DNA of 64,000 nt from Anaerostipes sp. MSJ-23 (GCF_018918155.1 NZ_JAHLPY010000001.1:1-64000), one strand, 5' to 3'; positions 1 to 8,366 are shown, counted from the first letter of the stretch. A program made the numbers and translations. Notes: a model not told the origin generated them from the sequence alone.

Positions 1-862
1 CTGGAAGAAGCTGATCGTTTCCCATATAATCGCGCTTCAAGCGCATAAAAGTAGCGTCATGATCTGTTTTGGAATAGCTGTTTCTTTCTTCGCCACAAAT
101 TTTTATATGACATGCATAGATTTTCAGACGCTCCTGGTATTCCTGCAACTTTTCGAATTGTTTTTGCCAAATATCTTTTCTATGACCGCGTCCGAAAGCA
201 AACGAGCTTTCATCAAGTTTGGTTGCTTTTTTGTACATCAGTAGTAGTTCAGAAACATAATCAACTGCATACACTTCACGTTTTTCAATCTCTATTCCAA
301 GATACCTAAGCACTTCCTGATTCATGGAATCAATTAAAAGTGAAATTTTTTCAAAAACTTTCTGTCTGTTTTTTGTACAAGATTTTTTCCATACCCAAGT
401 ATAACGATTCGCATTTGCTTCTATTTTTGTGCCGTCAATGTATGTATGCTGCAGATCCACATGATCTTTGGCAAAAATATATGCCTTAATGTCTGTGAAT
501 ATTTGCTCGACAGAATCTGTCAGTTCATTTCGAATTAAGTTACCAAAAGAAGGTGCTTTCATCCCATCAAGAAGATACAGGTAACGAATGTCATTCCGAC
601 AAAACTTTTCAATCTCTCGCAACGAACAGATACCATTTTCCATAAATGCAAAGAGTATTACTTTAAGGAGCTTTTGTTCATCCCATCTTGGACGACCTGT
701 TTTATAGCCTTTCTCTACAAAATATCTTGATAGGTCGATGTGATCCATAACCTCACAAAAAGTATATACCGGATCAGAAATATCAATTAATTTTTCGATT
801 TCCAATGGTAATTTCAGCTGACGAGCTGTATAATTAACATTGGTTTTTTGAGTTAGTCGCAT
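1..862 (-). CDS. IS1182 family transposase, 3' part cut by window edge
   Basis: About 287 codons are visible on the minus strand from an ATG at 862, and the C-terminal part lies outside the window. The N-terminal half resembles the DUF772-type domain of IS1182/ISNCY transposases. A recognisable family block reads TYIDGTKIEANANRYTWVWK, and a later SKTDHDATFMRLKRD segment matches the region that follows in this family. The frame is intact as far as seen. There is no Shine-Dalgarno sequence ahead of the ATG. A TATAAT lies just upstream (868-873, minus), but the sequence where its -35 should lie is now the inverted repeat of the inserted IS150-type element. Expression may therefore be altered. 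Confidence 0.85.
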   Translation of the reverse strand, partial: MRLTQKTNVNYTARQLKLPLEIEKLIDISDPVYTFCEVMDHIDLSRYFVEKGYKTGRPRWDEQKLLKVILFAFMENGICSLREIEKFCRNDIRYLYLLDGMKAPSFGNLIRNELTDSVEQIFTDIKAYIFAKDHVDLQHTYIDGTKIEANANRYTWVWKKSCTKNRQKVFEKISLLIDSMNQEVLRYLGIEIEKREVYAVDYVSELLLMYKKATKLDESSFAFGRGHRKDIWQKQFEKLQEYQERLKIYACHIKICGEERNSYSKTDHDATFMRLKRDYMGNDQLLP

Positions 863-880
863 AACTTATTATACCAAAAA

Positions 881-904
881 GTCGCTCAGACCTGATATGT
901 ACCC
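881..904 (+). repeat. left terminal inverted repeat of IS150-type element
   Basis: The repeat begins GTCGCTCAGACCTGATATGT. It pairs with 2355-2378 with a single mismatch (T versus C at position 6). Adjacent A runs extend the match outward by about five bases. Confidence 0.85.
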
Positions 905-932
905 CTTTTACTGGACATCCAGTAAAAGGGGT
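901..932 (+). promoter_or_regulatory. perfect palindrome at the start of the IS
   Basis: Two 15-base arms (901-915 and 918-932) are exact reverse complements separated by CA. The palindrome starts inside the left inverted repeat and ends six bases before the orfA start codon at 939. In a transcript entering from outside, this would fold over the translation start. It may be a device that limits transposase synthesis from host promoters; that role is inferred. Confidence 0.6.
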
Positions 933-938
933 ATTTTT

Positions 939-1511
939 ATGCGTTATACTTACGAATTTAAGAAAAAAGCTGTTGAATTGTATCGCCAAGGAAAATGGAT
1001 TGATGCACCCAATGATATAATAAATCTAAAAAATTTTCATGACATGATTGTCAGATGGCATCATTTGGAAGAATCAAATACTTCTGATTGTTTAAAACAC
1101 TGTGGTACAAATAAAAAGTGGTCTCCAGAGGAAAAATATGAACTTGTTGCACGAGTTATAGCTGGAGATACTATTACTTCAGTTGCTTATACTGTGGGTA
1201 TAAACAGTGGATTACTTGCTCAATGGATTCGCAAATATAAAATATGGGGTTATAATGGACTTGTAGACCGAAGAAAAGGGCGAAAACCAAAGGAGTCCGC
1301 AATGAAAAAGATGAACATAAATAATCCACGTAAATTAAATGAGTCTGAATATGAAGAACTGATTCGTTTACGAGCTGAAATTACTTATATTAAAGCAGAA
1401 AATGAAGTAATAAAAAAAGAGATCGCCTTGAGAGAAGAAAGGGAAGCTGCGCTACTCAAGGCGAAAAAGCAGCAATCATCAAAGAACTCAAAGAAAAAGG
1501 ATATCTGTTAA
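939..1511 (+). CDS. IS150-type transposase OrfA (helix-turn-helix protein)
   Basis: This is a 190-residue protein from the ATG at 939. The open frame extends upstream to 897, but that part covers the inverted repeat and palindrome. It has two helix-turn-helix units: residues about 1-50 (RYTYEFKKKAVELYRQGKW) and about 60-110 (WSPEEKYELVARVIAGD). A charged coiled-coil or leucine-zipper stretch follows (about 135-175). This is the usual OrfA plan of IS150 relatives, where the protein binds the ends and regulates transposition. OrfB lies in the -1 frame, so a fused OrfAB transposase is expected from programmed frameshifting. Confidence 0.85.
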   Translation: MRYTYEFKKKAVELYRQGKWIDAPNDIINLKNFHDMIVRWHHLEESNTSDCLKHCGTNKKWSPEEKYELVARVIAGDTITSVAYTVGINSGLLAQWIRKYKIWGYNGLVDRRKGRKPKESAMKKMNINNPRKLNESEYEELIRLRAEITYIKAENEVIKKEIALREEREAALLKAKKQQSSKNSKKKDIC

Positions 1512-1516
1512 AACAC

Positions 1517-2329
1517 TTGTTAAAGGCTATGAATATGGCGCGTTCTACATACTATTTTGAAATTAACAAAACAGATCCAGTTGCTATACGAAATAAAGAA
1601 TTACTTCTAGTTATTAAAAAAATATTCGTAGAAAACAAAGGCAGATATGGGGTACGCAGAGTTTATATGGAATTAAAAAATCGTGGCTACAACGTAAATC
1701 ATAAGAGAGTTCAACGTCTTATGCATGACGCTGGATTATTTGGAAAACGTCCAAAAGAAAAATATCATTCTTATAAAGGTGAAGTTGGGAAAGTGGCCGA
1801 CAATGTAATTAATAGAGATTTTTCAACTACTTTACCTCTGCAAAAGTGGACAACAGATGTATCCCAATTTAGTTTTTCGTGGGGAAAATGCTATCTTTCT
1901 CCTATTTTGGATATGAATACAAATGAGATTATTTCATATGATTTAGCGCTAAGTCCTAATTTAGAACAAATAAAAAGAATGCTTGATAAAGCCTTTGATA
2001 AGTATTCTTCTGTAAACGGTTTAATTTTGCACTCTGATCAAGGATGGCAATATCAACATGCTTATTATCGAAATCGTTTGAAAGAACATGGAATAATTCA
2101 ATCTATGTCTAGAAAGGGGAATTGCTACGATAATTGCATCATGGAAACATTCTTTGGAAGAATAAAAACAGAACTGTATTATGGTTTTGAAAAAGATTAT
2201 ACATCATTTGAAGAATTTGCAATTGCTATTGATGAATATATTGATTACTATAATAACAAACGAATCCAGGCAAAAACAAAATGGATGCTTCCTGTAAAAT
2301 ACAGAGAAGCATCCATGATGTCCGCCTAA
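1517..2329 (+). CDS. IS150-type transposase OrfB (DDE integrase domain)
   Basis: The annotated start is a TTG at 1517, but the -1 reading frame is open well upstream across the end of orfA. There it encodes AAIIKELKEKGYLLKHLLKA, which is typical OrfB sequence, so the product is probably made as an OrfAB fusion. The 270-residue part has the HTH_21-like N-terminus and an rve integrase domain. The DDE residues are seen in WTTDVSQF, ILHSDQGWQY and NCYDNCIMETFFGRIKTE. The frame is complete and the catalytic triad intact. It ends 25 bases before the right inverted repeat. Confidence 0.88.
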   Translation: MLKAMNMARSTYYFEINKTDPVAIRNKELLLVIKKIFVENKGRYGVRRVYMELKNRGYNVNHKRVQRLMHDAGLFGKRPKEKYHSYKGEVGKVADNVINRDFSTTLPLQKWTTDVSQFSFSWGKCYLSPILDMNTNEIISYDLALSPNLEQIKRMLDKAFDKYSSVNGLILHSDQGWQYQHAYYRNRLKEHGIIQSMSRKGNCYDNCIMETFFGRIKTELYYGFEKDYTSFEEFAIAIDEYIDYYNNKRIQAKTKWMLPVKYREASMMSA

Positions 2330-2354
2330 CTTATAAATATGCGTCCAGAATTCT

Positions 2355-2378
2355 GGGTACATATCAGGTCTGGGCGAC
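2355..2378 (-). repeat. right terminal inverted repeat of IS150-type element
   Basis: On the minus strand it begins GTCGCCCAGACCTGATATGT and mirrors the left repeat at 881-904. It lies 26 bases after the orfB stop codon. Confidence 0.85.
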
Positions 2379-2426
2379 TTTTTTCTAAGGGAGTTTTTTT
2401 ACAGCCCCTTATTATACACATGAATC

Positions 2427-2948
2427 TTATTCTACATAATATACCCAGTTTTCTTTTCTTTCAGGAGCTTTTGGATATTCTCCATCTACATATCCAAGGA
2501 CACAATGACCAATTCCTTCATAATCTCCTTCAATTCCAAGAGACTTTAATAATTCTTTTCCCTCTTCTGATTCAAATTCTTCTTTTGCTCTGTGAATCCA
2601 ACAGCTTCCGATTCCAAGAGCATGTGCTTCAAGCATTAGATTTCCCATAACAAGACTTCCATCATAAAGGGCTGTTGGGCGTTCCTTATTTGCAAGAACC
2701 ACAAGAACTACTGGAGCTCCATAAAACGGATCGGTATCTGTTCCCATAATTTTGGCATTCCATTCGGACAACTGGTCACGGAGTTCCTTTTTGGTTATAG
2801 CAAGAATGATCGGTGACTGTTTTCCCATTCCTGTTGCCGCATAAGTTCCTGCTTCAATAATTTTTTCCAAAAGATCTTTTGGAATCATATCTGGCTTAAA
2901 TTTACGAATACTTCTTCTTGTTTTGATCGTTTCTAATACATCACTCAT
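2427..2948 (-). CDS. nitroreductase family protein
   Basis: This is a 173-residue FMN-dependent nitroreductase-fold protein. It opens with SDVLETIKTRRSIRKFKPD, the usual N-terminal FMN-binding R-x-S-x-R motif. It also has AATGMGKQSP (residues about 38-47) and a C-terminal GIGSCWIHRA segment. A longer frame begins at 2963, but GGAGGG lies seven bases before the ATG at 2948, so that start is chosen. Such enzymes use NAD(P)H to reduce nitro compounds, quinones or flavins; the substrate here is unknown. It follows trpS by 27 bases and is probably co-transcribed. An IS element has landed just after its stop codon. Confidence 0.85.
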   Translation of the reverse strand: MSDVLETIKTRRSIRKFKPDMIPKDLLEKIIEAGTYAATGMGKQSPIILAITKKELRDQLSEWNAKIMGTDTDPFYGAPVVLVVLANKERPTALYDGSLVMGNLMLEAHALGIGSCWIHRAKEEFESEEGKELLKSLGIEGDYEGIGHCVLGYVDGEYPKAPERKENWVYYVE

Positions 2949-2975
2949 CGTTAGGCCCTCCATGTTTTGTCTTTT

Positions 2976-4067
2976 TTATTTTCCCTGATATTTTTCAATC
3001 TGCTCTGCAATCAGCGCGCTATCTTCAAAATAATTGATCTTCATGGCTTCTTTCATTTTTGCCAAAGTAGCTGCGGCTACACTTTCTGCTTTTTCGCTTC
3101 CTGCTTTCAGAATTTCATATACTTTTGGAATGTTCTGTTCCCAATATTTTCTTCTTTCACGAATTGGCTCAAGTTCCGCTTCCAATACTTTATTTAAGAA
3201 CTTTTTGATTTTTACATCGCCAAGACCACCTCTTTGATAATGTTCCTTTAATTCATCTAAATTTTTATAATCTGGAAGGAACTGAGCAAAATATTCATCT
3301 TTACAAAATGCATCCAGATAAGTAAAAACAGTATTTCCTTCAACCTGTCCAGGATCTGTGATCTTTAAATGATTTGGATCGGTAAACATCGACATTACTT
3401 TTTTCTTTACATCTTCTTTGGAATCTGCAAGATAAATACAGTTATTTAATGATTTGCTCATCTTTGCTTTTCCATCGATTCCTGGTAAACGACGACAAAC
3501 GTCATTGTCTGGAAGTAAAATTTCTGGCATTGTCAGAACATCTTCTCCATAAACAGTATTGAATTTATGAACAATCTCTCTCGTCTGTTCTACCATTGGC
3601 ATCTGATCTTCTCCTGCCGGTACGACATTCGCCTGGAAAGCGGTAATATCTGCTGCCTGGCTGATTGGATAAGTAAAAAATCCAACGGGAATGCTTGCTT
3701 CAAAATTACGCATATGAATCTCACTCTTTACCGTTGGATTTCTCTGAAGTCTTGAAACGGTAACAAGATTCATATAATAAGCCGTCATTTCAAATAGCTC
3801 TGGAACCATTGACTGAATAAAAATTGTAGATATTTCCGGATCCATTCCCGCAGAGAGATAATCAAGTGCTACCTCTACAATATTTTGTCTTACTTTTTCC
3901 GGATGTTCTGCATTATCTGTCAATGCCTGTGCATCCGCAATCATAATATAAATATCACTGTAATTTCCGGAGTTTTGAAGCTCCACCCTTCTTCTTAAGG
4001 ACCCCACATAATGTCCTACATGCAGGCGTCCTGTCGGACGGTCCCCGGTTAAAATTACTTTTCCCAT
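2976..4067 (-). CDS. trpS: tryptophan--tRNA ligase
   Basis: A class I aminoacyl-tRNA synthetase of 363 residues that charges tRNA-Trp. The HIGH-type motif is RLHVGHY at residues 14-20 and the KMSKS motif is exact at 202-206, with a Rossmann catalytic core between. The N-terminus GDRPTGRLHVGHY marks the TrpRS subgroup that is slightly longer than the 330-residue Bacillus type. AGGAGG precedes the ATG by eight bases. A promoter sits inside the terminator of the preceding gene. No T-box leader is present: the 5' untranslated region is only about 50 bases. The nitroreductase gene follows. Confidence 0.96.
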   Translation of the reverse strand: MGKVILTGDRPTGRLHVGHYVGSLRRRVELQNSGNYSDIYIMIADAQALTDNAEHPEKVRQNIVEVALDYLSAGMDPEISTIFIQSMVPELFEMTAYYMNLVTVSRLQRNPTVKSEIHMRNFEASIPVGFFTYPISQAADITAFQANVVPAGEDQMPMVEQTREIVHKFNTVYGEDVLTMPEILLPDNDVCRRLPGIDGKAKMSKSLNNCIYLADSKEDVKKKVMSMFTDPNHLKITDPGQVEGNTVFTYLDAFCKDEYFAQFLPDYKNLDELKEHYQRGGLGDVKIKKFLNKVLEAELEPIRERRKYWEQNIPKVYEILKAGSEKAESVAAATLAKMKEAMKINYFEDSALIAEQIEKYQGK

Positions 4068-4121
4068 GTGTATATTTCCTCCTGTTAATCAAGTATTCTT
4101 TTCTTTTTATTATTGTTTTTC

Positions 4122-4150
4122 ATTATAACACAAAACCGCCTGACTGTCAG
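4122..4150 (-). promoter_or_regulatory. trpS promoter, overlapping a terminator
   Basis: On the minus strand, CTGACA (4145-4150) and TATAAT (4122-4127) are separated by 17 bases. The -35 box lies in the loop and stem of the upstream gene's terminator hairpin (4133-4161). Confidence 0.65.
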
Positions 4151-4161
4151 CCAGACGGTTT
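4133..4161 (-). terminator. terminator of the 4169-4633 gene
   Basis: On the minus strand the arms starting AAACCGTCTGGCTG and ending CAGGCGGTTT pair over 14 positions if two G-U pairs are allowed. A one-base loop region and a modest U-rich tail follow. It lies eight bases after the stop codon of the small membrane-anchored protein. Confidence 0.6.
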
Positions 4162-4168
4162 ATCTTCT

Positions 4169-4633
4169 TTATTTTTTCTTTGCAAGAACAACTGCATTGA
4201 TTTTTTTTATCATTTTCTGTCCGGCATCAGCTCCAAAATACCCGACGTGATAAACTCTATTATTAATTATAATCTCTCCAGAATTACTAAAAATCAGTAC
4301 ATTTTTGTCAAGGATCAGCACCATCTCTGCCTGACTTCTCTGCCCAAATTGCGAAGAATTAGTAAATGTCTTAAAAGTAAAATGATATGACGCATCATCT
4401 AAAATTGCTGCAATTTTTTGAAATTCTTTCGAACCTCTTTTAAAAGTGTAAACATCTTGTTTCTTTTTTCCCTTTGCATCCTTCGACACTGTCAACGAAG
4501 ATGTGACCTGTACTTGTGCTGCACCATCACTATATTTTCCAAAAGAAGAGGGACTTAACATAAAAATAGCCGCAAGGGCAACGATCAAAAGAGCAATACC
4601 AACCTTCATCTTCTTTCCTATGGTAATTTTCAT
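4169..4633 (-). CDS. hypothetical membrane-anchored or secreted protein
   Basis: I do not recognise a family for this 154-residue protein. It opens with charged MKITIGKKMK and then one hydrophobic segment (about residues 11-30), a signal peptide or N-terminal anchor. A soluble, lysine- and threonine-rich domain follows, predicted to be outside the cell. The C-terminal part (IFSNSGEIIINNRVYHVGYF) looks like beta strands. GGAGGA stands eight bases before the ATG. A possible promoter is TCGACA/TATGGT (4667-4695, minus, 17-base spacing, TG extended -10). It is separated from trpS by a terminator and from the CmpB-type gene by about 80 bases. Confidence 0.6.
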   Translation of the reverse strand: MKITIGKKMKVGIALLIVALAAIFMLSPSSFGKYSDGAAQVQVTSSLTVSKDAKGKKKQDVYTFKRGSKEFQKIAAILDDASYHFTFKTFTNSSQFGQRSQAEMVLILDKNVLIFSNSGEIIINNRVYHVGYFGADAGQKMIKKINAVVLAKKK

Positions 4634-4713
4634 AAATTCTTCCTCCGTTTTTCTTTCTTATTTATTACCATAGCAGATACACCCCATCTTGTCGACTGCT
4701 TTTATTCCCTTTT

Positions 4714-5139
4714 TTAGAAGATTTTATAATGCGGTTTTTCCTCGTGAAACAATTTATATCTTAAAAAATCATCCATCACAATGGCCACACTTGACACAAA
4801 AAACCAAAGAACGGAATATAACAGACAAATCTGTCCCATAAAATTATACGGAAGATTTGAATAATCCCAGATATCCATTTTAAGCCATACATTTACAATC
4901 AATCCGGTTATAAATTCTAATGCCGTGATAATCCCAGCGGAAACAACCATCTGGCTGATAAAACTCATCTTCATTTTTACATTTTCATTTAGTAGACCGC
5001 AACATAGGAAACAAGCACCGCCACATAAAAACATCGTATAATGGGAATATCCACGCACAAGCACTTCCAGAAAAAAATAGGCCATTCCGCCTATCATAAA
5101 TAATATCAAGTGTTTTTCTATCTTTAATCGTCTCTCCAT
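4714..5139 (-). CDS. putative membrane protein, CmpB/PF06541-like
   Basis: A 141-residue integral membrane protein with four likely membrane segments (about 10-28, 34-50, 58-82, 100-122). The segment LKMDIWDYSNLPYNFMGQIC is characteristic of the family annotated as putative ABC transporter permease CmpB (PF06541), whose true function is not well established. No ATPase partner is nearby, so a transport role should not be assumed. It is divergent from argH with about 140 bases between the starts. Confidence 0.6.
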   Translation of the reverse strand: MERRLKIEKHLILFMIGGMAYFFLEVLVRGYSHYTMFLCGGACFLCCGLLNENVKMKMSFISQMVVSAGIITALEFITGLIVNVWLKMDIWDYSNLPYNFMGQICLLYSVLWFFVSSVAIVMDDFLRYKLFHEEKPHYKIF

Positions 5140-5281
5140 AATCCCACCTGTTCTTTTTTCTTATTTCTATTGTGTGCACTTACTTTTCCATATATTCTTA
5201 AGAAAATCAAAATTCTATGGAAAAATCAAGAAGTATCATGTAAAATATAAAAGAAAATATACAGAAAAGAGGAATTTATTT

Positions 5282-6664
5282 ATGGCACAATTATGGGGTG
5301 GTCGTTTTACAAAAGAAACAGACCAGTTAGTTTACAATTTCAACGCTTCCATTTCTTTTGACCAAAAGTTTTACCGTCAGGATATCTGTGGAAGCATTGC
5401 CCATGTTACCATGCTTGCAAGCGTAGGCGTTTTGACAGATGACGAAAAAGATCAGATCATCGACGGACTCAATAGTATTTTAAAAGATATCGAAAATGGG
5501 AATATTGAAATTACAAGTAAATATGAAGATATTCATAGTTTTGTAGAAGCAAATTTGATTGACCGTATCGGTGATGTTGGAAAAAAACTTCATACCGGAC
5601 GTAGCCGTAACGACCAGGTTGCCCTTGATATGAAACTTTATACAAGAGATGAGATCGTTGAAATCAAAGAACTCGTAAAAGAACTGATGATGACACTTCA
5701 CCAGATGATGAAAGATAACATTGATGCATTTATGCCTGGTTTTACACATTTACAAAAAGCACAGCCAGTCACTCTTGCTCACCATATCGGTGCATACATG
5801 GAAATGTTTAAAAGAGATTATAGCCGTCTGTGTGATATTTATGAGAGAATGAATTACTGCCCATTAGGAGCTGGAGCTTTGGCTGGAACAACTTATCCTC
5901 TCGATCGAGAACAAACAGCAAAACTGCTTGATTTTTATGGACCAACATTAAATAGTATGGATTCTGTTTCTGATCGTGATTATGTGATCGAACTGCTTTC
6001 TGCATTATCAACCATCATGATGCATTTAAGCCGTTTTTGTGAAGAAATTATCTTATGGAATTCCAATGAATATCAGTTTGTTTCTATTGATGACGGTTTC
6101 AGTACCGGAAGCAGTATCATGCCTCAGAAGAAAAATCCAGACATCGCTGAGCTTGTCCGTGGAAAAACTGGACGTGTTTACGGTGCTCTGACTTCCATTC
6201 TTACCACAATGAAGGGAATTCCTTTGGCTTATAACAAAGATATGCAGGAAGATAAAGAATTAACTTTCGATGCCATTGATACTGTAAAGGGATGTATTTC
6301 TCTATTCCATGGAATGATTAAAACAATGACATTCCACTATGATCGTATGGAAGCAAGTGCAAAACATGGATTTACTAACGCAACGGATGCTGCTGATTAT
6401 TTAGTAAATCATGGTGTTCCATTCCGTGATGCCCATGGAATTGTTGGACAGCTTGTTCTTCTTTGTATCGAAAAAAATATCCCTCTGGATGATCTTTCCC
6501 TTGAAGAATATAAAAAGATCAGCCCTGTTTTTGAAGAGGATATTTACGAAGCTATCAGCATGCAAACATGTGTTGAAAAACGTAATACCATTGGTGCTCC
6601 TGGACATGCTGCTATGGAAAAAGTCCTGGAAGCAAATGAAGCTTACCTTCAAAGTTTAAACTAA
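5282..6664 (+). CDS. argH: argininosuccinate lyase
   Basis: This cytoplasmic enzyme cleaves argininosuccinate to arginine and fumarate, the last step of arginine synthesis. The frame is open from 5174, but the ATG at 5282 gives the canonical MAQLWGGRF start and has GAGG seven bases after which spacing is normal. The product has 460 residues, the usual length. Family signatures seen include TGRSRNDQVA and the fumarase-lyase signature GSSIMPQKKNPD. argG is not adjacent. The downstream lipoprotein gene starts 16 bases after the stop and is probably co-transcribed. A weak promoter candidate is TTGTGT/TATTCT at 5170-5198. Confidence 0.96.
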   Translation: MAQLWGGRFTKETDQLVYNFNASISFDQKFYRQDICGSIAHVTMLASVGVLTDDEKDQIIDGLNSILKDIENGNIEITSKYEDIHSFVEANLIDRIGDVGKKLHTGRSRNDQVALDMKLYTRDEIVEIKELVKELMMTLHQMMKDNIDAFMPGFTHLQKAQPVTLAHHIGAYMEMFKRDYSRLCDIYERMNYCPLGAGALAGTTYPLDREQTAKLLDFYGPTLNSMDSVSDRDYVIELLSALSTIMMHLSRFCEEIILWNSNEYQFVSIDDGFSTGSSIMPQKKNPDIAELVRGKTGRVYGALTSILTTMKGIPLAYNKDMQEDKELTFDAIDTVKGCISLFHGMIKTMTFHYDRMEASAKHGFTNATDAADYLVNHGVPFRDAHGIVGQLVLLCIEKNIPLDDLSLEEYKKISPVFEEDIYEAISMQTCVEKRNTIGAPGHAAMEKVLEANEAYLQSLN

Positions 6665-6680
6665 CAAAAAGGAGACTTTC

Positions 6681-8366
6681 ATGAAGAAAAAAATTTTTCT
6701 GACTAGTTTACTGTTTGCTCTAATCTTCCTTTGCGGATGTGGGGTAGAACTTACAAGTAATGTAAAACTTGACGAAAATTTTTCAGGTACAAGAGTCATG
6801 TCTTGTACCTTTTCTTCCAATGACTTTAAAAAAGCCTTTCAAGGAAATATGAATGATCTTGATAATATCATTGAAAGTTCCTGTCCAAAAGGAATGACGT
6901 GGAAGAAACATACCAAGGATGAACAGACCGTCTATACCTTTTCTCTTTCTTTCTCTTCTTTCAAAGATTATAAAGAAAAAGTGGCAGACATTTTAAACTT
7001 TTCCCCAAAAATTACATGGAAATATAACGATTCTCCTTTTGTATCTGGAGTGATTTATAAGGAAAATTTTTCATCCAAAGATTTAATGACATGGCTTTAT
7101 ACTGCTCTTTATGAGAAAAAATATATTACAAAAGATTCCGTCGATGATCTTTGGGATTTAAAAGAAACTTCTGTCTCGATTGGTCATCAAACTTATTCAT
7201 GTAAGGATAAAATTTCTATTGAAAAAATGAATTATACAGAACTTTCCTCGATCGCCATTGATACGACCAGACAGGAAGACGGATCATTCAAACGAACCAT
7301 TTCCTTTCAAATTCCACAAAAAGTTCTGGACCAGAATGGTGGAAAAATCACAAACTATTTTAAAGGACAAAATCTTTCTTTTCAAGGAGCCAAAGATGGA
7401 AAAACAGCCGTTATCACAATCAATGCTGATCATTTTACAGATCTTGCTGCAAAGACAAGAGATGTCTTACACTCAGATTCATCTTATGGCACAACTTCTC
7501 TTCATCTCAAGAAAGAAGAGCCATTTACTTTTCAAATTCAATATAAGGAAGCCTTGGACTTTTCCAATTTTGTACAAAAAAACGGAACCGTTCCTGTCAC
7601 TTATACTATGAACGGAAAACAAATTGCTAAAGATTCTTTTCGCCAAAAAACATTAGATTTTTCTAATATAAAAAAACAATCTTTATTAAATTATGAAATT
7701 CTTACCTTGTGGCATAATGCAAAAGATATTCGACGCAAATTTATCTTTCATATGGACCATCCATATGAAGAACGAGAAATTGAAAAACTAAAAGAAGCTT
7801 TTTCTAAACCAACGATTTCTGATATAAAAATCAAAGGAAAAACGCTGTCTTTCCTACAGGAGGGCTCCGTAAAAGATTGCACAAAAGACTTATCCGATCT
7901 TTTTCCTGGAAGTTCTTTTCAAGTATCTTCGAAACATTCTATGTTTCGTGGTGCCTTAACATCATTTGAAGATGTTATTACCTTAAAAAATATAGGAAAT
8001 TCTGCAACAGGTACTTATACTTTAGCAAGTGTCAGCAATGATGATTCTACAAAAGTTTCCATGACACCAGAAAAATGTATCTTAGCTATGGATAGAGATT
8101 CCATATCAGAACGTAAAATCTCAAGACTTGCTAACGGAAATGAAACGCTTCAGATTCTGGCTCAGTATAAGATAAAAGGAAATACAATGAAGCTTACTTA
8201 TGAGGGCAACCGATCTGTATCTTACTGGATCTCCTCAGTCAAAATTATCTTGCCGCTTCTTATCTTGATTCTCCTTAGTTTCTTTATTTATAAAAAACAA
8301 AATTGGATTTGCGAACAAGTTGATATCGTAAAAAACTGGATAAAAGAAAAGAAAAACAATCTTTAA
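6681..8366 (+). CDS. hypothetical lipoprotein with C-terminal membrane segment
   Basis: The 561-residue protein opens with a short basic stretch, a hydrophobic signal and a lipobox-like FLCGC, so Cys20 is probably lipidated and the protein exported. The large soluble region is rich in Lys, Ser and Phe and has repeated beta-strand-like blocks. A second membrane segment lies near the C-terminus (ILPLLILILLSFFIYKK), followed by a basic cytoplasmic tail. That would leave the protein tethered at both ends. GGAG precedes the ATG by eight bases. It follows argH closely. I recognise no domain and assign no function. Confidence 0.7.
   Translation: MKKKIFLTSLLFALIFLCGCGVELTSNVKLDENFSGTRVMSCTFSSNDFKKAFQGNMNDLDNIIESSCPKGMTWKKHTKDEQTVYTFSLSFSSFKDYKEKVADILNFSPKITWKYNDSPFVSGVIYKENFSSKDLMTWLYTALYEKKYITKDSVDDLWDLKETSVSIGHQTYSCKDKISIEKMNYTELSSIAIDTTRQEDGSFKRTISFQIPQKVLDQNGGKITNYFKGQNLSFQGAKDGKTAVITINADHFTDLAAKTRDVLHSDSSYGTTSLHLKKEEPFTFQIQYKEALDFSNFVQKNGTVPVTYTMNGKQIAKDSFRQKTLDFSNIKKQSLLNYEILTLWHNAKDIRRKFIFHMDHPYEEREIEKLKEAFSKPTISDIKIKGKTLSFLQEGSVKDCTKDLSDLFPGSSFQVSSKHSMFRGALTSFEDVITLKNIGNSATGTYTLASVSNDDSTKVSMTPEKCILAMDRDSISERKISRLANGNETLQILAQYKIKGNTMKLTYEGNRSVSYWISSVKIILPLLILILLSFFIYKKQNWICEQVDIVKNWIKEKKNNL

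Larger units (their letters stand above)
876..2383 (+). mobile_element. IS150-type insertion sequence (IS3 family), complete
   Basis: The element is about 1.5 kb. It is bounded by near-identical terminal inverted repeats and carries overlapping orfA and orfB with an intact DDE catalytic domain. Core repeats are 881-904 and 2355-2378, differing at one base of 24. Both continue into a run of five or six A on the outside, so the exact tips are uncertain by a few bases and no clear target duplication could be assigned. The element lies inside an IS1182-like copy. All parts needed for transposition look intact. Confidence 0.85.
1..2408 (-). mobile_element. IS1182-like insertion sequence, partial, interrupted
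   Basis: The stretch holds a leftward IS1182-type transposase running off the window edge. A plausible outer end lies at about 2388-2408, where the minus strand begins GGGGCTGTAAAAAAACTCCC. That end sits just downstream of the nitroreductase gene. A complete IS150-type element (about 876-2383) separates this end from the transposase gene, so the IS1182 copy is split. The left inverted repeat is outside the window, so the outer boundary at 2408 is inferred from the end-like sequence only. Confidence 0.5.

Noticed and set aside
2339-2650. 103-codon plus-strand frame near the IS end
   Set aside because: It overlaps the antisense of the nitroreductase gene and the IS repeat, and has no binding site or protein-like composition.
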